From Takakia lepidozioides (lineage: Eukaryota; Streptophyta; Takakiopsida; Takakiales; Takakiaceae), in assembly GCA_030704615.1 (NCBI GenBank), contig CM060734.1, positions 32,256,042 through 32,320,041 of the forward strand: a DNA stretch of 64,000 bases, read 5' to 3'. The translations under genes and the position numbers were made by a program. A model generated the notes under the pieces. That model was not told the origin of the DNA. It saw nothing but the letters and a program-made list of their open reading frames with translations, and did no database searches. This document shows positions 24,048 to 37,700 of the stretch, piece by piece; position 1 is the stretch's first letter; the number at the start of each line of letters is the position of its first letter.

Positions 24048-26057
24048 TTCAGTGTCGAGGGATCAGCTTGTCGGGTTGCGATGGTAAGGTACAAAATTTT
24101 GTAGAGTATGGAGAGAGGGACTTATTTAGATGTCAGCCTCGTTTCAAGCTTCTAAAAAACATGCCTAGTGGTTGACAGAGATGTACTTGGACTGAAACAT
24201 TACTTGCCAAAATGTGGCTCTGTGCTGTGAGAGGAAGTAAGAGAGAAGAAAGGGACTTCTTAAAATGTAAGAAAGTCCAAAGTACAAGAGAGGGATCACA
24301 ACAGGCCAGACCTCATTAGCACCTTGTGAAGCATAGATCAAATAGGTCTCTTTATGTAAGAAGCTCCAATTCGTGTGGCTGGGATGTTGATCATAGGACA
24401 CAGGAAGGAAAAGTGCAATTTCCCAGCATCCCCCAATGTGGTAAGGGATGGTGGTCAAGGTTGCACAACTTTGACAGTCGTCTAGGAATTTTTCCACAGC
24501 TTGTATAATACTGTGGAAAGAATGAGACTGAGGGTTCACAGGTGGTGAATACATTGCAATGTTTACAGTGGGTCGAATTATTCAGACCCCACTTTATATA
24601 CAAGTAAAGACAGCTCATTTACCAAACAGTTTTACAAATAACATACCCAAAATTGATGTAAATGAAACTCAAGTTTTTCAGCAAAAACATTTGTTGAAAC
24701 TTACTAGCCTAAGTTAGAGGGCACTCCAAATCGAGTGTTTGTGCATACGTGCATACACTAAATAAATATTCAAATTCAACATGGCGCCCAATAAGCAATT
24801 GAAACTTTGGAGAAAAGTGTTAAATTTTCAAAGCCTAAAATTAAGAAATTCCAGGATGTTTGAAGGCATCAAAATTGTTTGCTGAAGATGCTCTAAAAAT
24901 AGTCCAAATTGAACTCCAAACTACGGACCTTGAGTTGATTCACTAATAACATCATAACGTTGATCAAAGATATGATTTGACTTCCGTTTGGTCTCACCAT
25001 GTAGATTGATATCCATATCAGCAAGCACCCCTACTGCCGTATTGTCCAAATACAATCACTTTGGACACTTGAAAGTGTAGGGTAGTGTCAAAAGTGTACT
25101 GTCCAAGTACAATCACTGCTAGCACAGAGGTCATTCCTAAGCGAAGAGTGGGAAGGCCTTGCAAAAACAAAGAGTTTGTTGCAGGTTTGGTGTTTCAGGC
25201 TGTTGCACCATAGAACTACGTGATCAGCCTGAAGCTTGTTCAGTTCAACACTTAGATGCAAAGGACACAGATGCCATTATACAAACTGGTTTACAAAGGA
25301 ACTATGGCCTCCGATTGTCTCAGCTGTAAAAAGACAAATGTATTGGGGCTACACTCCGGCTTACAGGCAAGTATTATTTAGATCAATCTTTCGACGAGTT
25401 TTCCAAATACAATCATTGGGGGCTCTAAAGGTCCAGCATCCTGTGCTTAAAAGTTCTTGCTGGCACCGCCGAAAAAATACCAAATGGCCTAAAGATGTGC
25501 CCACCTGCTTTGCTGGTTATAAATTAAATATTCAGCACCTGAATGCTGAATATTTTTTCGGCGGTGCCAGATGTGCCAACCTGCGCACCACTGCCGTAGC
25601 ATGTGTAAAATGTGCCACTCTGTTCACAGTAGTATAATAGACAATATTGCAGAAACTTAAGCCAGTACAAAAAACTGGTGCACATCTGTATTAGAATTCA
25701 CTTTTCCTTGCAAAAAATATAACAAGGCAAACAGAGTACCATGTCTGAGTTTCAGGGGTGTAAACCATAAAGTGAAGTAGCGAAAGATTGCCTTTATGAC
25801 TTCTCTACGCTTTTGGAAGAATTGCTTTTGCCAAGTATGATCTTACCTCTTTCATGGAAAAAAAGGGGGCTAGAGAAACCTAACCTCCTTGCTGTACAAC
25901 TGAATCAGGGGTGGAGAACCATTATACACAAAGATACAAGCTATAACTGTTAGATGCTAAATCCTGTTCACTGTACCACCCTTCATGATGTACGAGTCAT
26001 GATCTGTATGAACTTCTTGGTTCCACGTTGGGGAAACATTCTATTCTGAATCTGTGC
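24048..26057. other. Convergent intergenic region between the transporter and DXR
   Basis: Holds the two 3' untranslated regions and AT-rich DNA. A CCAA(A/G)TACAATCA word recurs three times (about 25046, 25107, 25404). A fold-back element is annotated separately at 25460-25570. No gene seen. Confidence 0.5.
25460..25570. repeat. 111-bp fold-back (MITE-like) element with perfect 20-bp inverted ends
   Basis: CTGGCACCGCCGAAAAAATA at 25460-25479 is the exact reverse complement of 25551-25570. Nested inside, ATATTCAGCA (25528-25537) and TGCTGAATAT (25544-25553) form a second hairpin with a 6-nt loop that overlaps the right end by three bases. No clear target-site duplication was found. Confidence 0.85.
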
Positions 26058-29000
26058 TCAGACAGCAACAGCCTCCTTGAAAATGCTGGTGTCTGCTACT
26101 TGGGCAGCATACTGCCGGGCCCATAAATCATAGAATACAATTTCGTCGAGGGATGGGCTTGAGACAAGTTCTTCCCTGTGCTTGTCACATGTCTTTTCTA
26201 TCACATTAACTATGTCCAAATAGCCGATCCTGCATGCCCAATCAAAGTTAATGTCAGCATCTCTCTCTCCTTCTCTCTTAATCTTTCTTTCTCCACCAAA
26301 AACAAGGAGCACACTGTAGAATTCTAGGCCGCCGGTGGGTGTGCTAAAAATGTGTCCCTCCTTGAATGTTTTCCTAAGGCGAATGTGTCTATGACAGAGC
26401 AAAAGAGGGAACACAGTGGACATGAAAGGAAGATATTGATGATTCCTAGAGTAGAAACTCACTTTTCATCAAGAAAAAGCTCAACTGCCTTCTCATTTGC
26501 AGCACTCAGCACTCCAGTCATCGTTCCACCCGCACGGCCAGCGGCATATGAGAGGTTCATAGATGGATACTTTGCACGGTCGGGTACTTTGAATGTCAGG
26601 TTTCCCATTCTGTACGCCCCCTCCAACACTTGGCCTTGTTAGTTGCAACAGAGATCCATCCTCTTGAGTCAATCATAAGTTAAGCGTTACTCTCCCACAT
26701 AAAAATGTACAACCCAGCAGAAGAGAAGGGAGGGGGAAACTCTGGCAACCCACTTGATGAAGTCGAGACGAGGCCATGTAATTTCAGAGCAGGCAATGCG
26801 CTCCGGCCAAGACAGTGTGTACAGGATAGGGAGCCGCATATCAGGCCACCCTAGTTGTGCCAGCACTGATGAATCCTGTTGACCCACTGAGTATAGTTAG
26901 TAGTTGATTCGACCATGCCAAAGTACAGTTATTACTTCACACATTTAGTCGCTCATCATGATAACACTTCAATTAAGATTAGAGGGGTCTGCTATCACCT
27001 CCCTACAACATGTTATTTATGTTTTGTTCATGTCTTATGAGTGCATTCACTTGATCATTCCTTTTTGGAATTTTGGTCGGGTTCTACAGTTTGCATCACT
27101 TATACTGTCTAACGGGAGAGAAATCAAAGCTCCAGTCATTCACTATATGATCCTACAGACTAGAAAAAAAAAAAGCCGTTCTTGAGGTCCTATGATGATA
27201 CTATGATGGTGAGCTGAGATCAAACAGCATCCAATGGAGGCTGTCCTATGTCATCAATCCAGCAGGGGATGGTTCCCTGTGAGATGATTCACAAAGTAAG
27301 CATCGCATATCAACTGGTGAAGGGATGGCTAACATTTCCAATTGTCAAAACCTGCAGATTGCCTCTATCCATTGCCCTATTGATTGAAGCGCTCCATCAT
27401 TGTGGAAGGAGTTGCAAGAAATGAGCACCACTTGACCACCCTTCCTATCTTCTTCATCTTCTTGCTTTTAATCCATGACACAAAGCTATCAAGACAAACA
27501 TGAGGCCTGTATGAAGATGAACACCATCTCTAAAGGGTCTTAGGAGGTTGATCAACATTAAATTAACCTCAGAAGTAATTACTAAAGAATATAGGTGTAC
27601 CTGGGTCTCAACCATGGAATGAATGATGGATTGAGGATGGATAACAATGTCAATGTCATCATATTCAGCACCAAAGAGATAGTGTGCTTCTATGACCTCC
27701 AAACCCTGTTAAACACCAGCCATATTTGAGAAAGAGAACATGGAGGAGAAACCTGCCACCAAGAGAGTGGAAAGCCCAGAGGTCTAACGGGTGACAGTTG
27801 AACTACAGTGCTCGTCCTATAGTTTGCATGAAGGACCTATGGGACCAGTCATGGTGTATGCAATAGAAGATTTAAATGTACTAGTAGACTGTTCACTGCA
27901 AACATTGGCGACGGAGTTCCAGAGGGATACTAAACTTTCAAGACGCAGTTCTGGATTGTAGACCAAGGGGGTCCATTTTAGGGAGGGACGGATAAAGAGA
28001 TTACCTTGTTCATAAGAGTGGCAGAATCTACAGTGATCTTTCGACCCATGCTCCAGTTAGGATGCTTCAGGGCATCTGCAACTTTCACCTCCTTCAATTT
28101 CTCTACCGGCCAATCCCTAGACACAACAGAATCACACATTATTTTTTTGCAGATTAAGTCTCACACCTAAAATACTTCATACAAAAATTCCACTGCAAGC
28201 ATCCACAGATATCATGGTGACTGTGGCCACACCACAGATGGTGCTGGATGATTTTAAACAGGTGGCCGTAAATGCTCTTCCCAGCTGGAGCCAGAGGCAC
28301 AAGTTAATACCTGGAAGCTTCAGTCTGGAGTCAAATAGAAAATGCTCTACTTGCACAGTCAAGTGAAGGAGGCCATAGAGCTCTCGAGTTAGCAGCACCC
28401 CATGGAAAATTTTCTAGCTGGTTTCATACTCAATCTTACCCATAAATTGCAGAACTGAAAATACTAGTACTGTAGGGGGTGGGATAAAGAGAGGGGAAAT
28501 GTAAAGCGGGCACACCTAAAAGCACCACCAGAAGCAGTTAAGATAACACGCCTCAAGCCACCTTCAGGCAGTCCTTGTATGCACTGCATATACAAGCACA
28601 CAAACACGACAGGTTGTTCTCGAGTTAGTTGTGACCATAGTGTTAACGTTAAAATCAATACCATGGCCTCTGGATGGATACTTAATGCAGAGGGACATGT
28701 CAAAATGAAACAAAAAAGTACAAGAAAGATCCTGGTCAGAGCCACCCTTACTTCTAAGTTGTCCCGTTGGCACACTACTTTTGCCTCCATTTGAGAGGTG
28801 GGTACTTTTTGACAGCTTCTTACACTGCAACTGAGACTTTTTCTAGATGGTCCTTCCTCAGACAGATTCCAAAATCCGAGTCATCGATTTGACTACACAA
28901 TAGCCCAACATACAGCCAGGTGACTAGATAGTGCACCCTCCAACTGAGCTCTTTGTGAATGTACACGCCCTACCATCCACAATGAGGGCAGTGCCCTACC

Positions 29001-32000
29001 AACTGGGCTATCAGTTAACAGACAAATAATAGACGGATGGATCGTTATAGTACCTGGAAGATAGCTGAGTGCTCAGAGTCAGCAGGAAGAATCTTAATGC
29101 CGTGCTTTTTGGCTAGAGGGAGTACGTATGGACCTCCCGCTATCAAGGTCTCCTTGTTTGCCAGAGCAATATCCTTTCCAGCTTCAATGGCCGCCACTGT
29201 AGGCTGCCATAATCACACGGACCAATCCAGTTAGTACGTTGTTCCACAACGAAGATAGTGTAACAGAGAGTGGATACACTTTGACCAGTGCCGTGTGAAT
29301 AACCGCTATGATGCACACTTGTCGGCAGATTCCATCTTGATAGTTACCCTCTTCGAGCCAGTAATAGAGGTTTCACTCATCAGAGTATTCAATTCGGCCT
29401 CAAATTCCCATAGCATTCATGTCACTGACAACAATGCAACTATAGGACCAAGTGAGATTTAAAGGCTGGAACTGACATGATATTTGATTTCAAACACAAG
29501 AGACTGTACGCATGCCGTTCCGGCTTGCCATAGCCTTACGGCCATTGACCCTGCAGGAACTAAACACTCCCGGAGCTTTTGTGGGGTTCGCACCCACCAG
29601 GGTTTAGCTTATCCCCACAGCTCAGCTGTAGGTATAGACTTGCTTTCCCTGCGCTCGCAGAGGCACTTGTCTGCATGCAAACTCGACAACCCAGTTGCAG
29701 GGTTGCAAACACGAGAGAATGTACTTATTAGACTATGGCACAAGAGAGAGGGAAGGAGACAGAGATGGTGTTGTACACCAAGCACAACAATGGCTCGCAA
29801 TAGTTGTGCAATTTATTCGAGGTCGAGACAAATTCAGCAAATGTAGGGAAGGGGAGAGCACACCTTCAGGCCAGCGCAGCCAACAATGCCTGTCACAACA
29901 GTCACAGCCTCCGGATGCCTAGCCACCTGTTGGGTTCACAAACACCGTGCTAAGTCTGTCTTCCCCAAGAGAGCGAGCGTTTGACAAACTTAAGAATCCC
30001 ACAGCACCAAGCCAACCTCAAATACTAGTGCAGCAGGGAAAACCTATTTCTCCAGGGGTGAAAGAGAGACGCGGACATGGAGGATTATTTGTATGCATGG
30101 AACATTCCCCATGTAGTCTGCGCATGCATGTGCCAATTCATGTACCAGTAGGCTCCATATTATTGCAGCATTTCTGGAGCAAGAACTTTCAGAGAAAGAG
30201 AATTCAAGGCAGTGATGATTCACATTCTATCTGGTATTTCTCTCCCTTTGCCACAAATGAAATGACATGAAATGGTACTTTACAATGTCCGCAGAAAGCT
30301 CAACTAGCTTATTGGACAAGAGAAAGCAAGAAACAAGAAAGAGAGAGGGGCCCTCCACAAGCAACGCAAAAACAACTATTCCTCCCAACTATCCCTTTGC
30401 CACAAAGAAAGAGCTAAAAAAGGGATGGGCCAGCCAGGCAAGAAGGGACACTTGGCAGCTCAGGATATAAGCTTACCTCAACCATGCCTTCTTCACCGAC
30501 CATAATCTCAGGCTTTGGGTGCACATCGGCAATTGCCTCTTTCAGCTCTGCTGCCAATGCCTGATTTTTAATGGCCACCAGACTTGGGTTGAATCGTCTT
30601 ACCTATAGCAACCAAGCAGGACGTTAGAAGCCGGAACCCTTTACAGCCTCGTCCCCCACTTCATCCTCAAAGTATGCAAGTGGAATTGAGAGTCTGATGC
30701 TGTCAGCAGGAAAAGATGTTTCAGTAGCCCAGTGGACTATTGATGCATAAAAGAAGCAAAGAATAGCAAGTCACATTGTTCTTGGGTTGGAAGTTTGAAA
30801 ACCAGCTTCATTAATTGGCGAAAAACAGTTTACCAAGCACAAACATTTCCTCCTGAAGACACTTTTCACATACCTCGACTAGTTTTCATGCAGAATACCT
30901 GTTCGGCCAAGAGAGTCACATTTTGACCAGCAGCCAATCCAACCACCTTGAACCTTTCTGGGTGTTCAGCTACAATGTCCAGCGTCTGCATTCAGTGTCA
31001 AATATAAGGAAGAGAGAAAAAGAAATACATCAAGTGGAGGCCAGAGGGCCAATAGACTTTTGTAGCAGGAGAGATGTACTCATACGACTTTGTTTCTCCG
31101 GTAGTATGACTTACTTTGATACAAACAATTAGTTCGGGCTTTCCCGATATCCTCTAGGAAGCCCTTCACACAAGCAGGAGAGAGTGAGAGAAAGACAACT
31201 CGGAGAAATGGGAATCGCCCACCAGTTTCTGTTTGCTGAGAAAATGGTTGGAATGAATTCACGCACACCCATAGATTGCAAAGATGCTCACCTGGGTCCC
31301 AATAGAGCCTGTCGAACCAATAAGAGAGATAGGCTTGGGGCCATCAAACTTTTTGGCTTCTTCCACAACAGCCCTCCCAGGCCAGGCCGGGGGGGGGCCT
31401 GATACTAAGCATCTGACACCTCCAGAGACCTTAGTTCTCAAACCTGCCCTCTTGCCGCTCTCAGCTGCAGTTTGGACACAGTATGCACACCAGATGATGT
31501 CAGCTTTCACATCCTCTCTTCCCTCTCTCTTTCCACAAATGTCCGACTCATTTTTATCACCAACTAGACTTGCAGCCCAAACTCTGGGGATGCCATTGGC
31601 TGTGAGTTATGGCAGTTGCATCCTATGAATGTCACCCAACCAGGAAGGTAAACCGGTGCAGCAGCGATATGTCAAGACATTTCAAAGTTTAACGAGTCCA
31701 TGCCCCTCTCCTAGTCGAGACAGTTTAACATACCCATGAGAAGAGAATCTGCACAGCTTGCAGCATGCAAGCAGTGGAGACGGAACACCATTTATTCTTC
31801 TCCACCTTGTGTATTGTGTGATGGAGGGAGATACTACTGTCTTAGAAGGCTACCCATCCCTGATACATTAGTTGACTCCATTTGTGCCACGATTTGGAAC
31901 TGACTCTCTGGTGCTTTGTTGTCTCTGCAGAGAGACTAGGCCTCAGTGCAAAAGCACTTGGAATCAATTTGATTCCATTTTCCTAGTTGTTCCTACTATG

Positions 32001-32209
32001 AGCCCAGGTAGACGCTTTCTTGTATTGAATTCTTGTCTAATAAGCTCATTGGGCTTTCCTATTTCCTCTGTCCATACATCAGTTGTTAAGTGCGATAGAA
32101 AGTATAACGGCTTCCATGCATCTGTAGATAAACCACTTGAGTGTGAGATGAAGGTACCTTGAAGCCTGCAGCCACCAAATGATGGCATGTCTATGGAGCC
32201 AAATGCCAT
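26058..32209 (-). CDS. DXR: 1-deoxy-D-xylulose 5-phosphate reductoisomerase (twelve exons, 503 aa)
   Basis: Second enzyme of the plastid MEP isoprenoid pathway; it makes 2-C-methyl-D-erythritol 4-phosphate from DXP with NADPH and a divalent metal. Exons from 5': 32158-32209, 31292-31599, 30899-30985, 30477-30602, 29864-29926, 29054-29203, 28516-28583, 28005-28116, 27601-27705, 26754-26875, 26463-26609, 26058-26229. All introns are GT-AG and phases agree; the sum is 1512 nt. Residues 1-85 look like a plastid transit region, then the plant-typical PPPAWPGRA at 86. GSTGSIGTQ (112-120) is the NADPH site. Asp254 and Glu256 in [11 protein letters not shown] and Glu325 in NKGLEVIEA are the expected metal ligands. 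[28 protein letters not shown] and [11 protein letters not shown] are present. The start at 32209 gives a 17-codon first exon ending in phase 1, which joins exon 2 exactly. Nothing suggests a defect. Confidence 0.96.
28915..29020 (-). repeat. tRNA-like (SINE) fragment in DXR intron 6
   Basis: On the minus strand TAGCCCAGTTGGTAGGGC is box A-like, and a second AGCTCAGTTGGAGGGTGC lies about 60 bp on. Two box A-like words in a row suggest a composite or partly duplicated SINE. No clear box B. Confidence 0.35.
29505..29700 (-). repeat. SINE-like repeat in DXR intron 5
   Basis: On the minus strand GGTGGGTGCGAACCCCAC (about 29592-29609) resembles a tRNA T-arm/box B, preceded by CAGCTGAGCTGTGGGG near 29620-29635. 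The lower part (29510-29560) shares words with the dispersed repeat at 22985-23060. Confidence 0.35.
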
Positions 32210-34784
32210 CTCACTCTGCTTGACACCAACAAGGACAACACCATGTCATGGTCAACCAAATTGACAGCCCTGGTAATATTATCCCCCTTTCAACTTGGTC
32301 TCTCTCCAATGCCCTATGATGAAACAGTTGGACTGGCTTTTGTAAGAGTCCAAGACTGAAAATCATCTCATTGCACCCATTCTCTCTATCTCTGGAGCCT
32401 GCCCACAACTCGGATAACAAAGAGCATTACACAGTCAGTCAGGATTGGTTGTAACAATTAAAAGTGCAAGGTAAATTTTTTAGTCCCATTTGCTTAACGA
32501 ACGGATCCTCTCCCCAGTAAGTCGATACAGAGTCCATTAGGTCCCTCTCCTCAGCACCACGGATATTCCGATTTCCTTTCCACTCTAATACCCAATCAAC
32601 AGGTGAAAAAGACGCTACTACATAGATGTATGAAGGTAGAGACTGACGAAAAGCGCAGAATTTCCTATTCATGAAATATTACTTGTTCAATGCTCTCCCT
32701 CTCTCTCACACACACACCTCAGTGACCGTAAGAAAAAAAATCTTTCAGTCTCTCCGAAATGAAGTAAAATGAGTTGATGAACTTGAATCGGCACAACACC
32801 CCACACATAATCCACCGTGAAAGCCCCAAGAGACAAGAACAAAAGGCACTGCGGGAGGTGGAAAAAATCTCACCGAAGCTCTGAGATTCGCATTGAGGGG
32901 CCCCGTCAGACCCGCCATAGCTACCACCTCCAATGCCATCACCAACAAAGACACAGACACTCACGCTCCGATGCAACCCACCTGCCAGACCTTGCAATGA
33001 CACCGTAATACGAATCTCCGAGACACTGCAAACTGGATTCTGAGATGACAATGGAGAGCAAAACTGAGCGTGCCACACTATCAGGGCAACATATTCGAGA
33101 GGCACTGTACTCCAATCAGATATTCTTCCCTTGCGACAGAATGTCTAGACTCTACAAAAGCGGATAAACAGGAAACAGACAAAGCTATAGAGACACAGCA
33201 CTCTATTTCCAGACAGCATTTCCTCTCTCTTCTTCACACGCGCCAACTCAACACCCGGCCGAGCACGGGTCCCCCCGTGTCCCCCGCGTTATTAGTTAGT
33301 TACTCGCCAACCCCATTTACTCATCCACCCCAGCCTCACCCAAACACGAAAGCCGTGGCTCCACAGACGTTTCTCATTCATCCATATTCCGCATCCATCC
33401 ACGGGAATCGCTTCGTCGAAATGATCCAGGGGCCGGGCGAGGGATTGTCGGGCGCGGTAACCGAAGCGAATCCCGAGCTGCAACGTGCCTCAATCAGGCT
33501 GGTTCCACAGATTGTACGTCTGTCTTTTCTCTGCCCCCCTGATATATATATACCTGTATATCAATTTTTATTTTTGTTTTTTCGTTTCCAAGGAAACACC
33601 ACCCCTACCAACTGGGCCTTGAGCGATCATTTTCAGGCTAAGAGGGACGTGCAACACGGCCGCACGTGGATTTGAACCGAGGACCAAATCAGAACCCAGA
33701 GTAGCTGAGCCCTAAAAGCGGACGTTCGGCCAAGCCCGGGATTCGTGACCTTGTCTTTTCTGACCACCCCAGGTTCCCAATGGAGGGTTGACCCGCGTTC
33801 CCAGCACTAGTTCCTGTCTGGGAACCTTGTGAAGCAAGGGACTGCTAGATTACAAGACATTCTGAGAGTAGACAAAATGTGTATTTTTCTTCCCTGTGTG
33901 AAGTGGGCACTTCAAGCCTTTTCCAAAAACAATTTCAACGCTGATGATGTTGGCGCAGTGCGCAGTGGAGATTCCATTTGCAATAAATCGAGACTCAAGA
34001 AATGATTCAAGAGAATGACATGGAGGCAGCAAATTGAGTTACTTTTTGATGATCTATTCCAGTACAAAAAATGAGATGAGAACTCTCGTGTACAAATGCA
34101 GCATGCCTCATCACTAGTATGCTGTGGAAGTCAGTGCATGCTTTTGCCGGCTAACCTTCTGACTAGGCAGGCCATAGCAGACTCCTCCCCTTCTGTGCCT
34201 GCTCATCAGAAAAGAAGAATAGTCAGCTCACTGAACATAACAACCAGAATGCCGGCGTAAGTTATTCTTTTTGCAGTCCACGACTGAATCTTTCCAACAT
34301 GTCTTTGACCAAGACTGGTGTATCAACAGGGAGCTACTTTCGGCTCCTACATAGGGTTGCGTCAACTTACAGGGAAAAAACAGCTCTCTCATTGGTTTGT
34401 CAAACAAGCAGCTAAGTTCTACACCTGCACATACTGCATGCGTCTCCTAAAGACGAGAAGGTACAGGGGTTGAAAGGCACAGTTCACAATGTTATTTTGC
34501 TGCCACCAATAGCTACAACTTTCAGAAACCCTAGTCCTTCAGAGTATCAAATGAGTTTACTCCAAGGAAAAGAAGAGGAATACCTGGAAATGAGTTGCCA
34601 TATTCCTTCAGTTGGTGCTGTTCGAAGAATCATGGATGTGCTAAAAATGTACGATCAATTCTTTTGGCTAAACTCTCTCTTTCTCTAAGGCCTCCATCCT
34701 GGCCGCAAAACAATGTCAAGACCCTGCCGTCACAGTGTGTTTACCCAAACCTTTATCTCCAGCTTATAAGCTCTTCCACTAAAA
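32210..34784. other. DXR upstream / VPS54 downstream region
   Basis: Between the DXR start and the VPS54 stop, both genes being on the minus strand. Contains a CA-rich spot near 32706-32718, a TATATATATA tract near 33541-33551 and a tRNA-like repeat. Open frames here lack any recognised domain. The DXR promoter is presumably in 32210-33000 but no motif decides it. Confidence 0.4.
33595..33740 (-). repeat. tRNA-like (SINE) fragment
   Basis: On the minus strand CCCAGTTGGTAGGGGTGG lies near 33598-33616. CGGTTCAAATCC, a good box B, lies near 33670-33682, upstream of it in minus-strand reading, so the order is not that of a simple tRNA gene. Probably a rearranged SINE copy. Confidence 0.35.
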
Positions 34785-37700
34785 TTACATCGACAGCACA
34801 GCCTGTTCGCTACCAAATCTTTGTAACAAAAACTCGTCCAATTCTCCAGCTTTCTGGGCTCCACTGGGACTGACAGCATCTGATGGCAACCCGCGAACAC
34901 AAGCCAAAATGTGTTGCACGTCTCTACATAGCCTGCCACCAAAATATGTTGTACGCCTCATTAGCAACATGTAAACAGTGCAATAGAGTTTCTCATTTCT
35001 AGCTGAGTAACAGAGCATGAGGATTTCATCAAGCCCGATGGGGTGTGGGTCAAAAGGCCTTTCTTCCTGGCAACTACAAATGGGAACAAGGGCTTAAACA
35101 GAGTCAAGTACCTGCGTTTAGCCTGGGGAGTATTCACGTCTAGTTTGGAGAATGAATCGGCAAGTTGAGAGTGAAAGAGAAGCACCACACGCCTGACCAA
35201 AGCACCAATCATGAGTAATAATGGTTGTTTAAGTTCAGTACATGAAACACCAGACTACTTAAAGACACTGTCACATGCAATACTCCTCAATCCTGCAAAG
35301 AATTCTCATGTAAGATGATCTCAACACCCACAAGCTTAGTAGTACTGACGTCACAAAAATGACTGGAAACGTGAGTGTCAATCTGCAAATATGCATAATG
35401 GTGAAGGCCCATTTGGTCAAATGGACATTGCTGACTGCTATAGAAGGAAACCTTGTATTAGTTAGAGAACAGCCGTACTTTAACAGTATTCTTTATCTCC
35501 AGACTGTGAGTTGCTGTTGGTAGGACTAATCTTGTGTTGGGGTTCTGAGACACATCTCCTAAACATCAAAAGTCTTAAAGAGCGTCAATCTACACAGGGC
35601 TCAAGACTTCCCAGGCAGGATGTGAATCTCAAGACATTTAAAGTGGACCATTGAGGGCCCTAGTCAGCTAAGTAGTCACACTCACGTGAATATAGATCGA
35701 ACATCAGCATCCAGGAGTAGAGGTGACAAAACTCTGTGCAGCACACCAACTTCCTGCATTCAAAGCATAAAAGAAAAAATTAGGGAGGAAGAGAAATATG
35801 CAATGAGAGGAGAGTTAACACTCTTTCTCTCGAAACCATTTGTGATGACTACCTGACCCACCTCAAGAATCTCACCTTGGTCAAAGCACGTGCGAATTGG
35901 CTGGGCTGAGTGTCACCATCGTCTGCCCGGTTCCAAGTTTCTACAATCTGCGGCAGGGTCCGCAGGTGTACAAGCAAGCGCTCTTTCATGATTGCCACCA
36001 GCTTGGAGTGGATCTCATCCCTATGTACTCTGTAATCCTGAATAGCCGAGTCCATCCTCCCATCAACTCCTTTAACCAAAGAAACCCTGAGGTTACAAAT
36101 GCATTCAATCCAGATGTTTTCAGCACTTCTTAGCACCAATGCACAATGTCCTCCCACCAATTGAAGAACTCTGAGCTGTCAAACCATGTGCACGACATCC
36201 AAAAACAAAAATATAGATTCAACAATTCCATTGACTTGATATCACAAAACTTGTATCTTCCTGTACCTGCCCCACACGATCAATCTCTGTCAGCAGCAAT
36301 GCCTTGCGCGCCTCTGGAATATGAATGGCTAGTAGCCTCCGAATATCTGCAGAGCTTAGCGACATCATTTCAGAAAGACAACAGTGCTTGCATCTTTCCT
36401 GCACATGACATGTAGATGAGTAGCTGACTAGACACATCTGCACTCATCAGTTCCTACCCAAAGAACAATAGAATTTTAACCTCAGTTTTGCTCCTGGCAC
36501 TGTTGCTGACCATACAAAGAAAGGAGCTATAGGCTGCTACAGGACCAAAGGTCATGAAAGACTTGGAGATGTACCAGGAATCAAAGCATAGAAGAAGCTA
36601 ATACTCTGGCTTGCCAATGCCAAGTGCTTAGCTGTGATTGATTTCAAGCCAGAAACCTGTCCATACATCCAATCACAACAAGCCACAACAAAGACTTGGT
36701 TAAAATAGTCTCAGATGGGAGAATTACAACAGTCGTGGGAGGACTCACACCGGCTCAACTTGAGAGTAGAGGGGATGCTCCATGTCAAGTTGAATGAAAT
36801 TACGAAAAACAGAACAAGAGAGTTTGATTGATTTCTTGAACCACACGACCAGCTCCATACAGGGTGTTGCATGAGAGCCTTCATGGATCCCAGGATTGGC
36901 CAATAGCACAAGATAAGACATCAGATCAAAGATCACATATATTCCCCTATTCCTTATGTGAGTAGGCTGGAGGTAGAAACCTGCATGGCCCCAGCACCAA
37001 GCACCAGCTGACAAGAACGAGAGTTGAAAAGCTTTAAGATTTCAGCGACGCGATGTACAACTTCTGTGGCCAACGCAGGCAGTGCACTACTGATATCCAA
37101 GTACTCCGCAATCATCTTCAACAATATGAGTCCACTGCCACCACCATCACCCACAACATTGGTATGTGTCAGATGGAATTCACAAAAAACCGAAATAAAT
37201 GGCACAATAGAACAAAGATGGGAAGAGAAGAACCAATAAACAGCATGCTGATCCCATACTTGTTGCTCAAAGATCCTGGGTGTTGAATGACGAGGCACAA
37301 TCAGTGCTAAGAGATTGAAAAGCTGCTAGTTGCTGTCAGCCTGGTTACAGCTGTCTTCATTGGATATGATGATAAAAGAAACTGCATGCCTCACATTAAA
37401 GTCTCACAACAGGAACAAGCCCATGTCAGAGCTATATACTACTAGCCCCTGTGAGCACTAGAACCACCAAAAGTTAGAAATGTTACTTGAAACATGGACA
37501 ACTCATCACTGGTATCCAGGACCAGCATTGTGCCTTGTGGTAAACTGCCAGCCACCAGCCTTCTTCCTTCCTTCTGAATATGAAGTTTTCTTATTTTAAT
37601 TTCGTGTCTATGGTGGATATTGGGAACTGTGCATCCCCTTCAAGGTCCATATAAGCAAGCATCCAGATATGCCATGCATGAGATATCTTAGGATAGGTGA

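Noticed and set aside
26352-26642. Plus-strand open frames across DXR, VPS54 and transporter exons
   Set aside because: They are shadows of the spliced genes, with no motif of their own.
33070-33675. 201-codon open frame between DXR and VPS54
   Set aside because: Composition is irregular, no domain is recognised, and its end runs through a tRNA-like repeat and a TA tract. Not supported as a gene.
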